NCBI GenBank assembly: GCA_016713865.1
Contig: JADJOG010000050.1
Span: 62,001 to 126,000 of the forward strand
Reading direction: 5' to 3'
From: Flavobacteriales bacterium
GTDB lineage: Bacteria; Bacteroidota; Bacteroidia; Flavobacteriales_F; PHOS-HE28
DNA length: 64,000 bases
The notes beneath the pieces were generated by a model. The model was not told the DNA's origin. It did not search any database and saw only the letters and a list, made by a program, of their open reading frames with translations. This document shows, in pieces, positions 25,442-34,431 of the stretch (position 1 is its first letter; every line of letters starts with the position of its first letter). The position numbers and the translations under genes were made by a program.

Positions 25442-26109
25442 GCCGCTTCCGGGTTGAATTTCCGATACAAGGCCAATGCACGCTCGCGGGCGCGCATCAA
25501 TCGCATCTTGATGGCGCTCTCGCCCACACCCAAGGCTTCGGCCATTTCCTTCACAGGCAGCTCATCCTGATACTTCATGAGCAGCACGGCACGATCATCT
25601 GGACCCAAGGCAGCTAGCACCCCAGGCAGATGCTCCGCGCGGAGCTCGAGCAATTCCTTCTCGTAGCGGTCCTCGTGCTCATCGAGAAAGGCCTGGTCCT
25701 CGTCCAGATCCGTCTGGCGGGTGCGCTGCTGCTTGCGCAGGTGGTCGAGGCAGCAGTTGTAGGTGATGCTGTACAGCCATGTTCCGAACCGGCTCCGGTG
25801 GTCGAACTTCTTCAGGTGCAAGAAGGCCTTCAGGAACACATCGTGCGCGAGGTCTGCCGCCAACTGGCGATCACCGGTCATGCCTAGGCACTTCTGATAC
25901 ACCTTGGAGCTATAGCGGTCGTAGAGCACGGCGAATCGGTCCGCGTCCACCGTGCGCTGCAGTTCAACCACGATCTCTTCATCGGTGGCTGGGTCGGTGG
26001 TCTTCTCCTTCTTCCTGAACAGCACCTGGGGAGCGGTGTATGGCTTCAGACGCACCCCCGCCCCATCGGTCACTTGGACCATGCGTTTTTCCGAATGACC
26101 GGAGCGCAT
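25438..26109 (-). CDS. RNA polymerase sigma factor, ECF subfamily
   Basis: 223 residues. Region 2 spans about residues 55-125 (FAVLYDRYSSKVYQKCLGM, DLAHDVFLKAFLHL, FGTWLYSITYNCCLDHLRK) and region 4 about residues 165-215 (LGPDDRAVLLMKYQDELPVK, GVGESAIKMRLMRARERAL). An N-terminal extension of about 45 residues precedes region 2; an internal Met at 26082 is another possible start. Directs RNA polymerase to a specific promoter set. It heads an operon with a small protein, an MscS channel and DUF3078, which suggests an envelope or osmotic stress regulon; this is inference from context. Confidence 0.92.
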   Translation of the reverse strand: MRSGHSEKRMVQVTDGAGVRLKPYTAPQVLFRKKEKTTDPATDEEIVVELQRTVDADRFAVLYDRYSSKVYQKCLGMTGDRQLAADLAHDVFLKAFLHLKKFDHRSRFGTWLYSITYNCCLDHLRKQQRTRQTDLDEDQAFLDEHEDRYEKELLELRAEHLPGVLAALGPDDRAVLLMKYQDELPVKEMAEALGVGESAIKMRLMRARERALALYRKFNPEAA

Positions 26110-26160
26110 TGCGGCATCGAGTGCCTATTCTCCGCAAGGAGGAAGGCCATCGTGTCGTCG

Positions 26161-26235
26161 TGGGCACTATTGGATTCGAACCAACGACCCCCACCTTGTC
26201 AAGGTGGTGCTCTGAACCAGCTGAGCTAAGTGCCC
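26161..26235 (-). tRNA. tRNA-Val (anticodon GAC)
   Basis: Read on the minus strand: a 7-bp acceptor stem GGGCACT/AGTGCCC, D arm TTAGCTCAGCTGGTTCAGAG, anticodon arm CCACCTT-GAC-AAGGTGG, and T arm with the invariant GGTTCGAATCC. The discriminator base is A and CCA is not encoded. The closest familiar relative is bacterial tRNA-Val(GAC). Confidence 0.95.
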
Positions 26236-26351
26236 GAAAGGGCGGCGAATGTAGCCAGCGGACCGGATTTCCAGCATGGTGCATAGGGGTTCTCCATGTC
26301 CGCATTGTCCTAATGATGCAAACGCCTTCTAGTTAGCCCTGTCAGCGAGGA

Positions 26352-26359
26352 TAATTTCG
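26352..26359 (+). promoter_or_regulatory. -7-like promoter element (TAATTTCG)
   Basis: TAATTTCG starts 16 bp upstream of the ATG at 26368 and fits the recurring TAnnTT(T/C)G motif of this window. Confidence 0.35.
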
Positions 26360-26367
26360 CATCAGCG

Positions 26368-27021
26368 ATGAGCAGCCAGAACAAGAGCGGCCGTCTTTTC
26401 CGTAATCCTTGGGTGGAGGCCCTCACCAAGACGCATATCGCCGTTCCGCTCTCCTTGTTCTATGCCACAAGCTCGTTGGCTGTGTGGTACTCCATCGTTC
26501 ATCTCGGCATTGGCGTCCGGAGCGTTGCTCCTCTATTCCTCACGGGCTTGGTCTTCTTCACGCTGATCGAATACCTCGTGCACCGGCACGTTTACCACAT
26601 GCCGGCCAGCAGTCCTCGGAGAGCACGCATCCAGTATGTGTTCCATGGCGTGCATCACGAGCACCCGCGCGATAAATCGCGGTTGGCCTTGCCACCGGTG
26701 CTCAGCGTGGTCGTGAGCGCGCTCTTCATCGGGTTGTTCAGGCTCTCGATGGGAGCTTCGGGCTTCGCATTCGGCGGTGGCTTCCTTACGGGTTACGCCA
26801 CCTATCTGCTCGTTCATTATTCCATACACGCATACCGCCCGCCCAAGAATTTCCTCCGCGCTTTATGGAAGCATCACAACCTGCATCATTTCGCTGGCGA
26901 CACTTCCGCATTCGGCGTTAGCTCGCCGCTATGGGATCATGTGTTCGGCACCATGCCGGATGATCAGCGCGCGAAAGCAGACCAGCCCTTCGCCGCTGCA
27001 TCCGGCGCCGATCATTCGTGA
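26368..27021 (+). CDS. Fatty acid hydroxylase / sterol desaturase superfamily membrane enzyme
   Basis: 217 residues with about four membrane helices and the di-iron histidine boxes in order: HRHVYH (about residue 72), HGVHHEHP (about 92), HYSIH (about 152) and HHNLHH (about 172). This matches the family of fatty acid 2-hydroxylases and related oxygenases. Expected reaction: O2-dependent hydroxylation of a lipid acyl chain, perhaps of sphingolipids or ornithine lipids found in Bacteroidota; the substrate is inferred. It ends convergently with the next gene, overlapping it by 10 bp. Confidence 0.9.
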   Translation: MSSQNKSGRLFRNPWVEALTKTHIAVPLSLFYATSSLAVWYSIVHLGIGVRSVAPLFLTGLVFFTLIEYLVHRHVYHMPASSPRRARIQYVFHGVHHEHPRDKSRLALPPVLSVVVSALFIGLFRLSMGASGFAFGGGFLTGYATYLLVHYSIHAYRPPKNFLRALWKHHNLHHFAGDTSAFGVSSPLWDHVFGTMPDDQRAKADQPFAAASGADHS

Positions 27022-28013
27022 TCGCGACCGTAGCCGTTCTTGCGCTGCTCCCAGAGTTCCTGTTCGGCGCGAAGCACCGCCTTGAGCGAATCGCTCACGT
27101 CCTTCTGCTCGATCCTGTTCAGGTCTGGCATTCCGGCATTCACCCAGGCCGTGTACCAGTAACTGCCCACCGCGATTATGCTCGCGTTCATCCGTGATTC
27201 CACCATGCCCATCATGGCATCCTCATAGGCTTTGGCATAGTCGCGCGAGTAAAGCCGCATGCCACCGCGGCCACGGTCCTCGAAAACGAATTTGCGATCC
27301 TCGGGGAACTCCATGTTAAGCCTGCGCTCGATCCCCAGCACGCTATCGACATGCTGGTGGCTCACGATCACCGCATCCCAAGCGGCATCCAGCTTGTCCA
27401 GGAATTCGGCGCGCCCCACGAGATGGTCGTAGCCCTCGGCGCTCAGCTCCGGTATCCTGCTCTCCCAGAAGGCGTGTATGCCATGCTGATTCGTGAGCTG
27501 GCCGTTGTAATTCTCGGTGGTGTGCAAGGGCACATGCGCATCGCCGATGTAGTGCCCGATGTCGGCGCAGTAGCGCAGGATCCTGTCCACATCGCCGCGC
27601 TGGAAGGCTTTCGTGAGTCGGTCGTGCATCACCTCGATGTGCCAAGGCACGATGCCATAGGCCTTCAGGGTGTCCTCGGAGAACTTGGCCACGGCATCGG
27701 CCCATTTGCGCGGCACGATGCTGAAGGGATCCTCGCCGTGATGGGCGTAGTGGTCGATATCGATGTAATGGCGCTCAGCCTCGCCTTCAACAGCATAGCG
27801 GCGGCGATCCGGATCAACGACGTGGTCACTGATGAAATCGATGTGGCGCTTGAAGAAGGGGAACATCTCCGGCGGCAGCGTGAAGCACGCCATGCGATTG
27901 ATGCGTTTGTGGCCATAGAAGCCCCAAGCATCGGCCTCAGGAGCCGTGGCCGGTGCCAGCAGCAGCGAAGCCGCCAGCAGCAAAGGCATTATGATCAGCG
28001 CCTTGCGGATCAT
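27012..28013 (-). CDS. Zinc-dependent phospholipase C / S1-P1 nuclease-like secreted protein
   Basis: 333 residues with a signal peptide (ALIIMPLLLAASLLLAPAT) and mature N-terminus at WGFYGHKRIN. The N-terminal Trp and the His/Asp set (WGFYGHKRINRMAC; HYIDIDHYAH; CADIGHYIGDAHVPLHTTEN; HGIHAFWE) are the metal-ligand pattern of the tri-zinc phospholipase C/S1-P1 nuclease fold. Acts outside the cytoplasm on phosphodiester bonds; whether lipid or nucleic acid is the target cannot be told. Its ATG overlaps the stop of comB by 4 bp. Confidence 0.87.
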   Translation of the reverse strand: MIRKALIIMPLLLAASLLLAPATAPEADAWGFYGHKRINRMACFTLPPEMFPFFKRHIDFISDHVVDPDRRRYAVEGEAERHYIDIDHYAHHGEDPFSIVPRKWADAVAKFSEDTLKAYGIVPWHIEVMHDRLTKAFQRGDVDRILRYCADIGHYIGDAHVPLHTTENYNGQLTNQHGIHAFWESRIPELSAEGYDHLVGRAEFLDKLDAAWDAVIVSHQHVDSVLGIERRLNMEFPEDRKFVFEDRGRGGMRLYSRDYAKAYEDAMMGMVESRMNASIIAVGSYWYTAWVNAGMPDLNRIEQKDVSDSLKAVLRAEQELWEQRKNGYGRDHE

Positions 28014-28729
28014 TTCGGGCTCGCTTCCATGCGCACCAGCTCCCCTTCTCGAAGGATTGGTATCACGCGGCTGGTATCGGGCGTGAGGCAGAACTTGGCA
28101 TCGGGCAGCAGGTGCAATTGCTCGATCCGACGACGACGCGGCGCGGCCTTCAGGATGCTGAGGAAATTGTCGCGCGCCGACATGAACATGTATTTGGCCG
28201 CGATGCTGCTATCCTCTTCGACCCCGAATTTGCCACTGGCCAGCAAGCGCTCCATAACGGCGCCTGCATACACGCTGTCCTCCAGGTTGAACTTGTCCTT
28301 CCATCCCGAGCATAGCAGCAGGATATTGTCATTCTGCTTCACCAGCCATTCGCTGAGCGCGGTGAGGTTGAGGAAGGAGCCGATCACCAGCTTGCGCGCA
28401 TCCTTGGCGAGGTTGATCGCTTTGGTGCCATTGGTGGTGGTCATCACGATGGTCTGCCCTTTCAGGTCCTTGCCCACGTATGCAAGCGGCGAGTTGCCAT
28501 ACTCGAAGCCTTCCACCACTTCGCCATTGCGCTCGGCGGCAGCGATGTATCCTGGCCGTCCGATGTATTGCCGGGCCTCCTCGATGGTGCCCACCGGGAT
28601 GATCCGATCCACGCCGTGCTCGAAGGCAGCGACCATGGTGCTGGTGGCGCGCAGCACATCGATCACCACCACGATGCCCATGTCCTGGGCGTACAGCGGA
28701 TATTGAGTGGGCACGAAGCACACCTCCAC
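28010..28729 (-). CDS. comB: Probable 2-phosphosulfolactate phosphatase
   Basis: 239 residues, the usual length. The ComB family signatures are present: VVVIDVLRATSTMVAAFEHG near the N-terminus, AAERNGEVVEGFEYGNSP, MTTTNGTKAI and CSGWKDKFNLEDSVYAGA. ComB dephosphorylates 2-phosphosulfolactate to sulfolactate, a step of coenzyme M synthesis in methanogens. Bacterial homologues are common and their role in organisms without coenzyme M is unsettled (possibly sulfolactate production). It is translationally coupled to the downstream phospholipase/nuclease-like gene. No other sulfolactate or coenzyme M gene was seen in this window. Confidence 0.85.
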   Translation of the reverse strand: MEVCFVPTQYPLYAQDMGIVVVIDVLRATSTMVAAFEHGVDRIIPVGTIEEARQYIGRPGYIAAAERNGEVVEGFEYGNSPLAYVGKDLKGQTIVMTTTNGTKAINLAKDARKLVIGSFLNLTALSEWLVKQNDNILLLCSGWKDKFNLEDSVYAGAVMERLLASGKFGVEEDSSIAAKYMFMSARDNFLSILKAAPRRRRIEQLHLLPDAKFCLTPDTSRVIPILREGELVRMEASPK

Positions 28730-28818
28730 GCGATACTGGTAATCGCTATTGCGGATCGACTCCTACATGCCACAGAAATAAGCAATCGCCCTTTACAGGA
28801 CCGACTTTTCGCTGAATG

Positions 28819-29934
28819 CTAGCCCTGTGTCAGGAATGGCACCTTCACCACCTTGCCTTTGAGCGCTCGGCCGCGCGCATCAACCAGGATCTCGGATCCG
28901 GGCGCGCTCAAAGCCACAGGCACATAGGCCATGCCGATGGGCTTGTTGAGCGTTGGGCTCATGGTGCCGCTTGTTACCGAGCCGATCACGGCCCCACCCG
29001 CATCCACCACGTTCATGCCGTGGCGCGGTATGCCGCGATCGATCAGCTCGAAGCCGACGAGCTTGGTGGCCGTGCCCTGCTCCTTATGCCCTTTGATGGC
29101 CGCGCTGTTCGTGAAGTCCTTGGTGAATTTGGTGATCCAGCCCAGGCCCGCAGCGATGGGCGAAGTGGTGTCGTCGATGTCGTTTCCGTATAGGCAGAAG
29201 CCCATCTCCAGACGCAGCATATCGCGCGCCGCCAAACCGCAGGGCTTGATGCCGAAAGGAGCACCCGCCTCGAACACGGCTTTCCAGGCTTTCTCGGCCA
29301 ACGGATTCGGGATGTAGATCTCGTAGCCACCCGCACCGGTGTAGCCCGTGGTGCTGATGAGCACGAGGCCCACGCCTTTCATCTCGGCATACATCGCGGT
29401 GTAGTACGGCATGCTGGCGATGTCCTCGGCGAAGAGGCCCTTAAGCGTGTCCACAGCCTTCGGTCCTTGCACGGCCAGCAGGCTCATGCGATCGCTGATG
29501 TTCTCCAGTTGCGCGCCGCCACTGTTGCGCGCGCTGATCCAGTTCCAATCCTTGTCAATATTGCTCGCGTTCACCACCAGCACATAATGATTGTCATCAG
29601 CATGTTGCATGCGATAGACGAGCAGGTCATCGACGATGCCGCCGGTCTCGTTGGGCAAGCAGCTGTATTGCACTTTGCCCACGGTGAGCTTGCTGGCATC
29701 GTTGCTGGTCACTTTCTGGATCAGGTCAAGCGCGCCCGGACCACGCACGAGGAATTCGCCCATGTGGCTCACATCGAACACGCCCACGCCGTTTCGCACG
29801 GCATTGTGCTCATCGATGACGCCGGTGTATTGCACGGGCATCAGGTAGCCGGCGAAGGGCACCATCTTGGCGCCGAGCGATTCGTGAATGTGCGTCAGGG
29901 CCGTGCGTTTCAGGTCGGTGGCGGTCTCGCTCAT
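28819..29934 (-). CDS. gcvT: Aminomethyltransferase, T protein of the glycine cleavage system
   Basis: About 371 residues from the ATG at 29934; the open frame upstream lies inside the neighbouring gene. GcvT hallmarks: MVPFAGYLMPVQYTGVIDEH, GVFDVSHMGEFLVRGPGALD, the folate-site segment VNASNIDKDWNWI with its Asp, YTGAGGYEIYIP, and GLAARDMLRLEMGFCLYGND. Transfers the methylene group from the aminomethylated H protein to tetrahydrofolate and releases ammonia. Its ATG overlaps the stop of the upstream glycosyltransferase (ATGA), a coupling with no obvious metabolic logic. gcvH and gcvP are not in the window. Confidence 0.96.
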   Translation of the reverse strand: MSETATDLKRTALTHIHESLGAKMVPFAGYLMPVQYTGVIDEHNAVRNGVGVFDVSHMGEFLVRGPGALDLIQKVTSNDASKLTVGKVQYSCLPNETGGIVDDLLVYRMQHADDNHYVLVVNASNIDKDWNWISARNSGGAQLENISDRMSLLAVQGPKAVDTLKGLFAEDIASMPYYTAMYAEMKGVGLVLISTTGYTGAGGYEIYIPNPLAEKAWKAVFEAGAPFGIKPCGLAARDMLRLEMGFCLYGNDIDDTTSPIAAGLGWITKFTKDFTNSAAIKGHKEQGTATKLVGFELIDRGIPRHGMNVVDAGGAVIGSVTSGTMSPTLNKPIGMAYVPVALSAPGSEILVDARGRALKGKVVKVPFLTQG

Positions 29935-31022
29935 GATGTGCGTGTGAGTTCGTTGAAGAGTTCGAGGTAGCGATCGCGCCACGCCACGGTGGAATAGGCT
30001 TGCTCCACGGTGCGGCGCGCTTCGGCTCCCAGACGGCGGCGAAGATCGGCATCGTTCACCAAGAGCCGCAGCTTGGCCAGCCATTCCTCATCGCTGCCTG
30101 CGAGGAAACCGTTCTCGCCATCGCGCACGATGGTGGCGTTCACCCCTACGCGAGCGAGCACCACGGCCTTGGCCATGCCCATGTACTGCAGCCCCTTGAA
30201 GCCGCATTTGCCACGGCTCCATTCGGTATCGGGCAAGGGCATGATGCCGATGTCGATGGGTGCCAGATCCTCGGGTTCGCTGGCAGCGTTCCAGGTGATC
30301 TGCTCGACCTCCAACCCAGGAATGATCACCGGCCGGTCACTGATGAAGCGGAAGACGATATCCCCTCGGAATTCCTCTTGCAGCTTCAGTAGCATGGGCA
30401 CGGCTGTCATCAGGTGCGGCGTGCTCGTCAGGCTGCCTGTCCACCCGATCACGACCTTGCCATCGCTGCGCTTAGCAGCATCCATTGGCATGTAGCGCTC
30501 CGTATCGATCACCGTTGGGATCACCTCCACATGCCCGTTGTGCTGCTTCGCATAATCCGCGAGGAAGGCATTCCCGGCGATCACATGCGTGGCAAGGCCG
30601 ATGATGCGCGGGGTCTTCGCGGGATCCTTCAGCCACCTGAGCTTGCGATTGCCCTCGCTCACATCCATCCGCCATATGGCATCGTCGAAATCGTAGATCA
30701 GCGGCTTGCCAGTGGCGGCTAGCGCGCGTTCGAAACGGATGCTGCCGGTCATGAGCGCCTCGCGCTGCACGAAGACCAGGTCGTGATCCTGAGCCATGCG
30801 AACATGCTCACGACGAAGGCGAAGGCTCTTGCGGAAGATGCGCGCTTTATCGAGCAAGCGACCCGGGGAGTAGAAGACCTTGTCGTCGGCCTCGTCGATG
30901 ATCCACGCGTAGCGCACCGTTACGCCATGCTTCTCCCAATACGGCACGAACTGCTCGAAGCGGTATCGCTGGCTGGGGCTGCGGCCCGGCCTGTGACTGG
31001 CAATGAAGAGAACCGAAGGCAT
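29931..31022 (-). CDS. Glycosyltransferase, GT-B fold (GT4-like)
   Basis: 363 residues. N-terminal SVLFIASHRPGRSPSQRYRF with a Rossmann-like start; a GT4-type donor domain with KVVIGWTGSLTSTPHL, ISDRPVIIPG, the acidic and hydrophobic CGFKGLQYMGMAKAVVLARV and VRDGENGFLAGSDEEW (E-x7-E-like). No membrane helices. Likely adds sugars to surface polysaccharide or a glycan carrier; donor and acceptor are unknown. It is divergent from the CapD-like gene at 31141, which belongs to the same general pathway. Confidence 0.85.
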   Translation of the reverse strand: MPSVLFIASHRPGRSPSQRYRFEQFVPYWEKHGVTVRYAWIIDEADDKVFYSPGRLLDKARIFRKSLRLRREHVRMAQDHDLVFVQREALMTGSIRFERALAATGKPLIYDFDDAIWRMDVSEGNRKLRWLKDPAKTPRIIGLATHVIAGNAFLADYAKQHNGHVEVIPTVIDTERYMPMDAAKRSDGKVVIGWTGSLTSTPHLMTAVPMLLKLQEEFRGDIVFRFISDRPVIIPGLEVEQITWNAASEPEDLAPIDIGIMPLPDTEWSRGKCGFKGLQYMGMAKAVVLARVGVNATIVRDGENGFLAGSDEEWLAKLRLLVNDADLRRRLGAEARRTVEQAYSTVAWRDRYLELFNELTRTS

Positions 31023-31140
31023 TCCTGCATGCGGATCCGCTTCACGCTGAAGCGAACGGCGGCCGAATATAGACGGGGGCCTTCGCCTCGATCGGCCCGC
31101 TTATCCAACAGCCGAAACACCGCTTCTATCTTGCCCCGCC

Positions 31141-32965
31141 ATGGCTGCGCGCCTCTTCCCCCGCTGGGGCATCCTCGTTATCGATCTGGTGCTCTGCTTG
31201 GTGGCGCTCGCATCGGCCTATCTGCTGCGCTTCAACTTCCAGGTACCGCCGCACGAGGTTGACCTGCTGCTGCCGGTGCTGCCCATTTTCCTGCTGGTGC
31301 GCGCGGCCACATTCCTCTGGGCGGGCATCCCCCGGATCATGGTGCGCCATACCGGCACCGACGATGCGCGCCGTCTTTTCCTCACCGTGCTCGCGGGCAC
31401 CGCGCTCTTCGGCGTGATCAGCGTGGCGCGCTACCTCTTCTTCGATGGCGTGTATTTCTTGCCGCGCGCGGTGATCATCATCGACTTCATGGCCACCGCC
31501 ATGCTCGTGATCACAGCGCGCATTGGCTTCAAGCTGCTTCACCTGCGCAGCCGCGGCGCGGGCAAGGAGCGCGTGCGCGTGGTCATTCACGGTGCGGGCG
31601 AGGCAGGTCTGATCACAAGCGAACGCTGGAGCGCGAGGGCTCGGTGAAATACGAGGTGGCCGCCTTCATCGACGATGATGATCGCAAAGCGGGAAAGCGC
31701 CTCGAGGGCGTGCTCATCCAGCCCGCCTCGCGTCTGCCCGATTTGCTCAGCGATGGCATCGAGCAAGTGATCATCGCCATCGGAAAGCCTGAACCCGAGC
31801 TGCGGCGGAAGGTGGTGGAAGCCTGCATCGCGGCCAAGGTGCGCGTGCTCACCATCCCTCCAGTGAACGATTGGATCAACGGGCAGCTGAGTGCTGGCCA
31901 GATCCAGGAAGTACGCATCGAAGACCTCTTGGGGCGATCCGTGATCCAATTGGAGCAGCATGGCGTGCGCGAGTTGATCGCGGGCAAGCGTGTGCTGGTG
32001 ACGAACGCGGCGGGCAGTATCGGCAGCGAACTGGTGCGCCAACTGAGCGAGATGCAGCCAGCCGCGCTCACTATGGTCGATATCGCTGAGAGCGGCCTGT
32101 ACGACATCCAGATGGAACTCGTTGGCAAAGGCCGGGGCGAGCAGTTGCGCGTGCTGGTAGCCGATGTGCGCGATGCGGAGCGGATGCAGGGCGTGTTCGA
32201 TCAGGAGCGGCCGCAAGTGGTCTTCCACGCGGCGGCATACAAGCACGTGCCGCTCATGGAGGCGCAGCCCGAGAAGCCATCCGCACCAACGTGGGCGGCA
32301 CACGCAATCTGGCCAGGACCGCAGCCGCGCAAGGTGTTGAGCGCTTCGTGCTCATCAGCACCGACAAGGCCGTGAACCCCACGAGTGTCATGGGCGCGAG
32401 CAAGCGTGCGGCTGAAATGGTGGTGGGGGCCATCGCGCAAGGCAGCAACACGCGATTCGTTACCACGCGATTCGGCAATGTGCTTGGCAGCAGCGGATCG
32501 GTGATTCCGCTCTTCCGCAAGCAGATCGAGGCCGGTGGGCCCGTCACTGTTACGCATCCGGAGGTGACGCGCTTCTTCATGACCATTCCCGAAGCCTGTC
32601 GCCTCGTGCTTGAGGCCGCAGCCATGGGTAAGGGCGGCGAGATCTATGTCTTCGACATGGGCCAACCCGTGCGCATCGCCGACCTCGCCGACAAGATGAT
32701 CCGCCTCAGCGGTAAGGAGCCCGGCGTTGACATCGAGGTGGTATACACCGGCCTGCGCCCCGGAGAGAAGCTCTATGAGGAATTGCTGACCACATCAGAG
32801 AACCTATTGCCCACGCATCATCCGCGCATCCTCATTGGCAAAGTGGCGGGGGTCGATGCCGCGAGCCTCGAGAAGCGCACGGAGGATCTGCTTCAGCAGA
32901 AGGGCGATCGGATCACTGATTGCCTGCGCAGCGTGATTCCCGAATACACGCCAGCGAAAGCCTGA
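31141..32965 (+). CDS. Membrane-bound UDP-sugar 4,6-dehydratase, CapD/PglF/WbpM-like (two frameshifts)
   Basis: Three frames add up to one protein of about 608 residues. 31141 to about 31620 gives four membrane helices (GILVIDLVLCLVALASAYLL onward) and the first Rossmann-like domain. About 31622 to 32275 gives KYEVAAFIDDD and the catalytic domain start GKRVLVTNAAGSIGSELVRQ. About 32278 to 32965 gives RTNVGGTRNLARTAAA, LISTDKAVNPTSVMGASKRA, RFGNVLGSSGSVIPLFRKQI and GEKLYEELL. Inserting one G near 32273 restores PEEAIRTNV, so this break is probably an indel error; the first is also a single base. The Met-x3-Lys form (MGASKRAAE) in place of Tyr-x3-Lys is typical of this family. The NAD motif reads TNAAGSIG instead of the usual TGAAGSIG. 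Makes 4-keto-6-deoxy sugars for surface glycans. Confidence 0.85.
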
Positions 32966-32976
32966 TGCGCTGCCGG

Positions 32977-32984
32977 TAACTTCG
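32977..32984 (+). promoter_or_regulatory. -7-like promoter element (TAACTTCG)
   Basis: TAACTTCG starts 13 bp before the ATG at 32990, in the short gap after the CapD-like gene. Confidence 0.35.
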
Positions 32985-32989
32985 CCCGC

Positions 32990-33391
32990 ATGACCAAGGA
33001 CCGCAATCTGGAGATCGCCCGCCTGCAAAAGGAGATCGGCGATTACGTGGGCATGGGAAAGGACAGCCTCGTATTCAACTTCGACGCGAAGGGCAAGCGC
33101 ACCAAGCTCCACGTGATCACCGTTAACCCGAGACACAGCCAGAGCTTCCTCTTCCACGCCACCGATGGCAGCGACAAGGTGGACGCTTTGCGCGAAATGC
33201 TCAATTACGTGAAGACATACAAAGAGCGCACGAGCAGCTACACGATCCAATGGAGCGCGCGCGGCGATAACGGCTTGCAGACCTCCTACTTCCGGGCCAA
33301 GAACGTATTGGAAGCGCTGGACAAGCTCTTCTATGATCGCGACCCCAACAGCATCACTGTGTTCAGCGTGATGCTGAACCCCATTACCTGA
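32990..33391 (+). CDS. Conserved-looking cytoplasmic protein of unknown function
   Basis: 133 residues, mixed alpha/beta, no signal peptide or membrane helix. Features: a charged N-terminal helix (KDRNLEIARLQKEIGDYVGM), strands (DSLVFNFDAKGKRTKLHVIT), FLFHATDGSDKVDALREML, YTIQWSARGDNGLQTSYFRA and a C-terminal FSVMLNPIT. No named family recognised. It has its own promoter-like element and sits 12 bp before mnmH, so it may be co-transcribed with the selenium genes. Confidence 0.7.
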   Translation: MTKDRNLEIARLQKEIGDYVGMGKDSLVFNFDAKGKRTKLHVITVNPRHSQSFLFHATDGSDKVDALREMLNYVKTYKERTSSYTIQWSARGDNGLQTSYFRAKNVLEALDKLFYDRDPNSITVFSVMLNPIT

Positions 33392-33403
33392 CGCGCAACA
33401 CGG

Positions 33404-34431
33404 ATGGTGCGCGCGCTGGGCATCGCGGAGTTCATCGCGCTCGACGCGCCCATCATCGATGTCCGCTCGCCCAAGGAGTTCGCGCAAGGGCATATCCCAT
33501 TCGCCAGCAACCTGCCCCTCTTCACTGATGAAGCGGCGCCATCGTGGGCACCTTGTACAAGCAGAGCGGGCGCGATGCCGCCGTGCTCGAAGGCTTGCGC
33601 ATCGTTGGCCCCAAGCTCGCGGGGATCGTGGAGCAGGCGCGCGCGCTGGCGCCCGATGGCCGCATTCGCTTGCATTGCTGGCGCGGCGGCGAGCGCAGCG
33701 GCAGCGTGGCCTGGCTGCTCGACAAGGCTGGCTTCGCCGAAGTCGCAACACTGAGAGGCGGATACAAGAGCTTCCGCAACCACGTGCTCGCATCATTCGA
33801 TTCGCCCATCGATCTGCGTGTGCTCGGCGGTTACACCGGCACTGGCAAGACCGAATTGCTCGGCCACTTGAGCGCGCTTGGCGCACAGGTCATTGACCTG
33901 GAAGCGCTGGCCCATCACAAGGGATCGTCGTTCGGCGCGCTGGGCCAATTGCCACAGCCCACCACCGAGCATTTCGAGAATATGCTCTGGCACGCATTGC
34001 AACGCACCGATGGATCACGCACCATCTGGGTCGAGGATGAGAGCCTGATGATCGGCCGATGCAAGATCCCACAGGCCTTCTTCAATCAGATGCGCGCAGC
34101 CCTGCTCCTGTTCGCCGATATGCCGCAAGAGCAACGCGCCGAACGGCTGATGAAGGATTATGGCGGATTCCCGAAGCATCAACTCGCCGAAGCTTTGAAG
34201 CGCATCGAGAAGCGCTTAGGGCCGCAGCATTGCAAAGCCGCGCTCGAATCGCTTGATGCAGGCGACCTGAAGACCGTGGCCAGCATCACCCTCACGTACT
34301 ACGACAAGACCTATCGACGCGGCATGGAAGCGCGCGAGGTAAGTCGTGTGATCACATTGCCAGTCGACGGCGGCGATATGCGGGGATTGGCTGAACAAAT
34401 AGTATCTCAGTTGAATGAACGAGCCCACTGA
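33404..34431 (+). CDS. mnmH: tRNA 2-selenouridine synthase (one frameshift)
   Basis: Residues 1-45 come from 33404 to about 33535 (rhodanese start IDVRSPKEFAQGHIPFASNL); the rest comes from another frame, about 33540 to 34431 (GTLYKQSGRDAAVLEGL). Adding one base near 33533 restores a DEERAIVGTLYKQ reading, so a sequencing indel is likely. The rhodanese catalytic Cys is in LHCWRGGERSGSVAWLL and the P-loop in GGYTGTGKTELLGHL. With selenophosphate from SelD, this enzyme converts 2-thiouridine at the wobble position of tRNA-Lys, -Glu and -Gln to 2-selenouridine through a geranylated intermediate. The next gene, selD, overlaps its end by 17 bp. Confidence 0.92.

Noticed and set aside
27351..28706. 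451-residue plus-strand frame opposite comB and the phospholipase-like gene
   Set aside because: High-GC shadow frame; both minus-strand genes have full family signatures and overlapping start/stop coupling.
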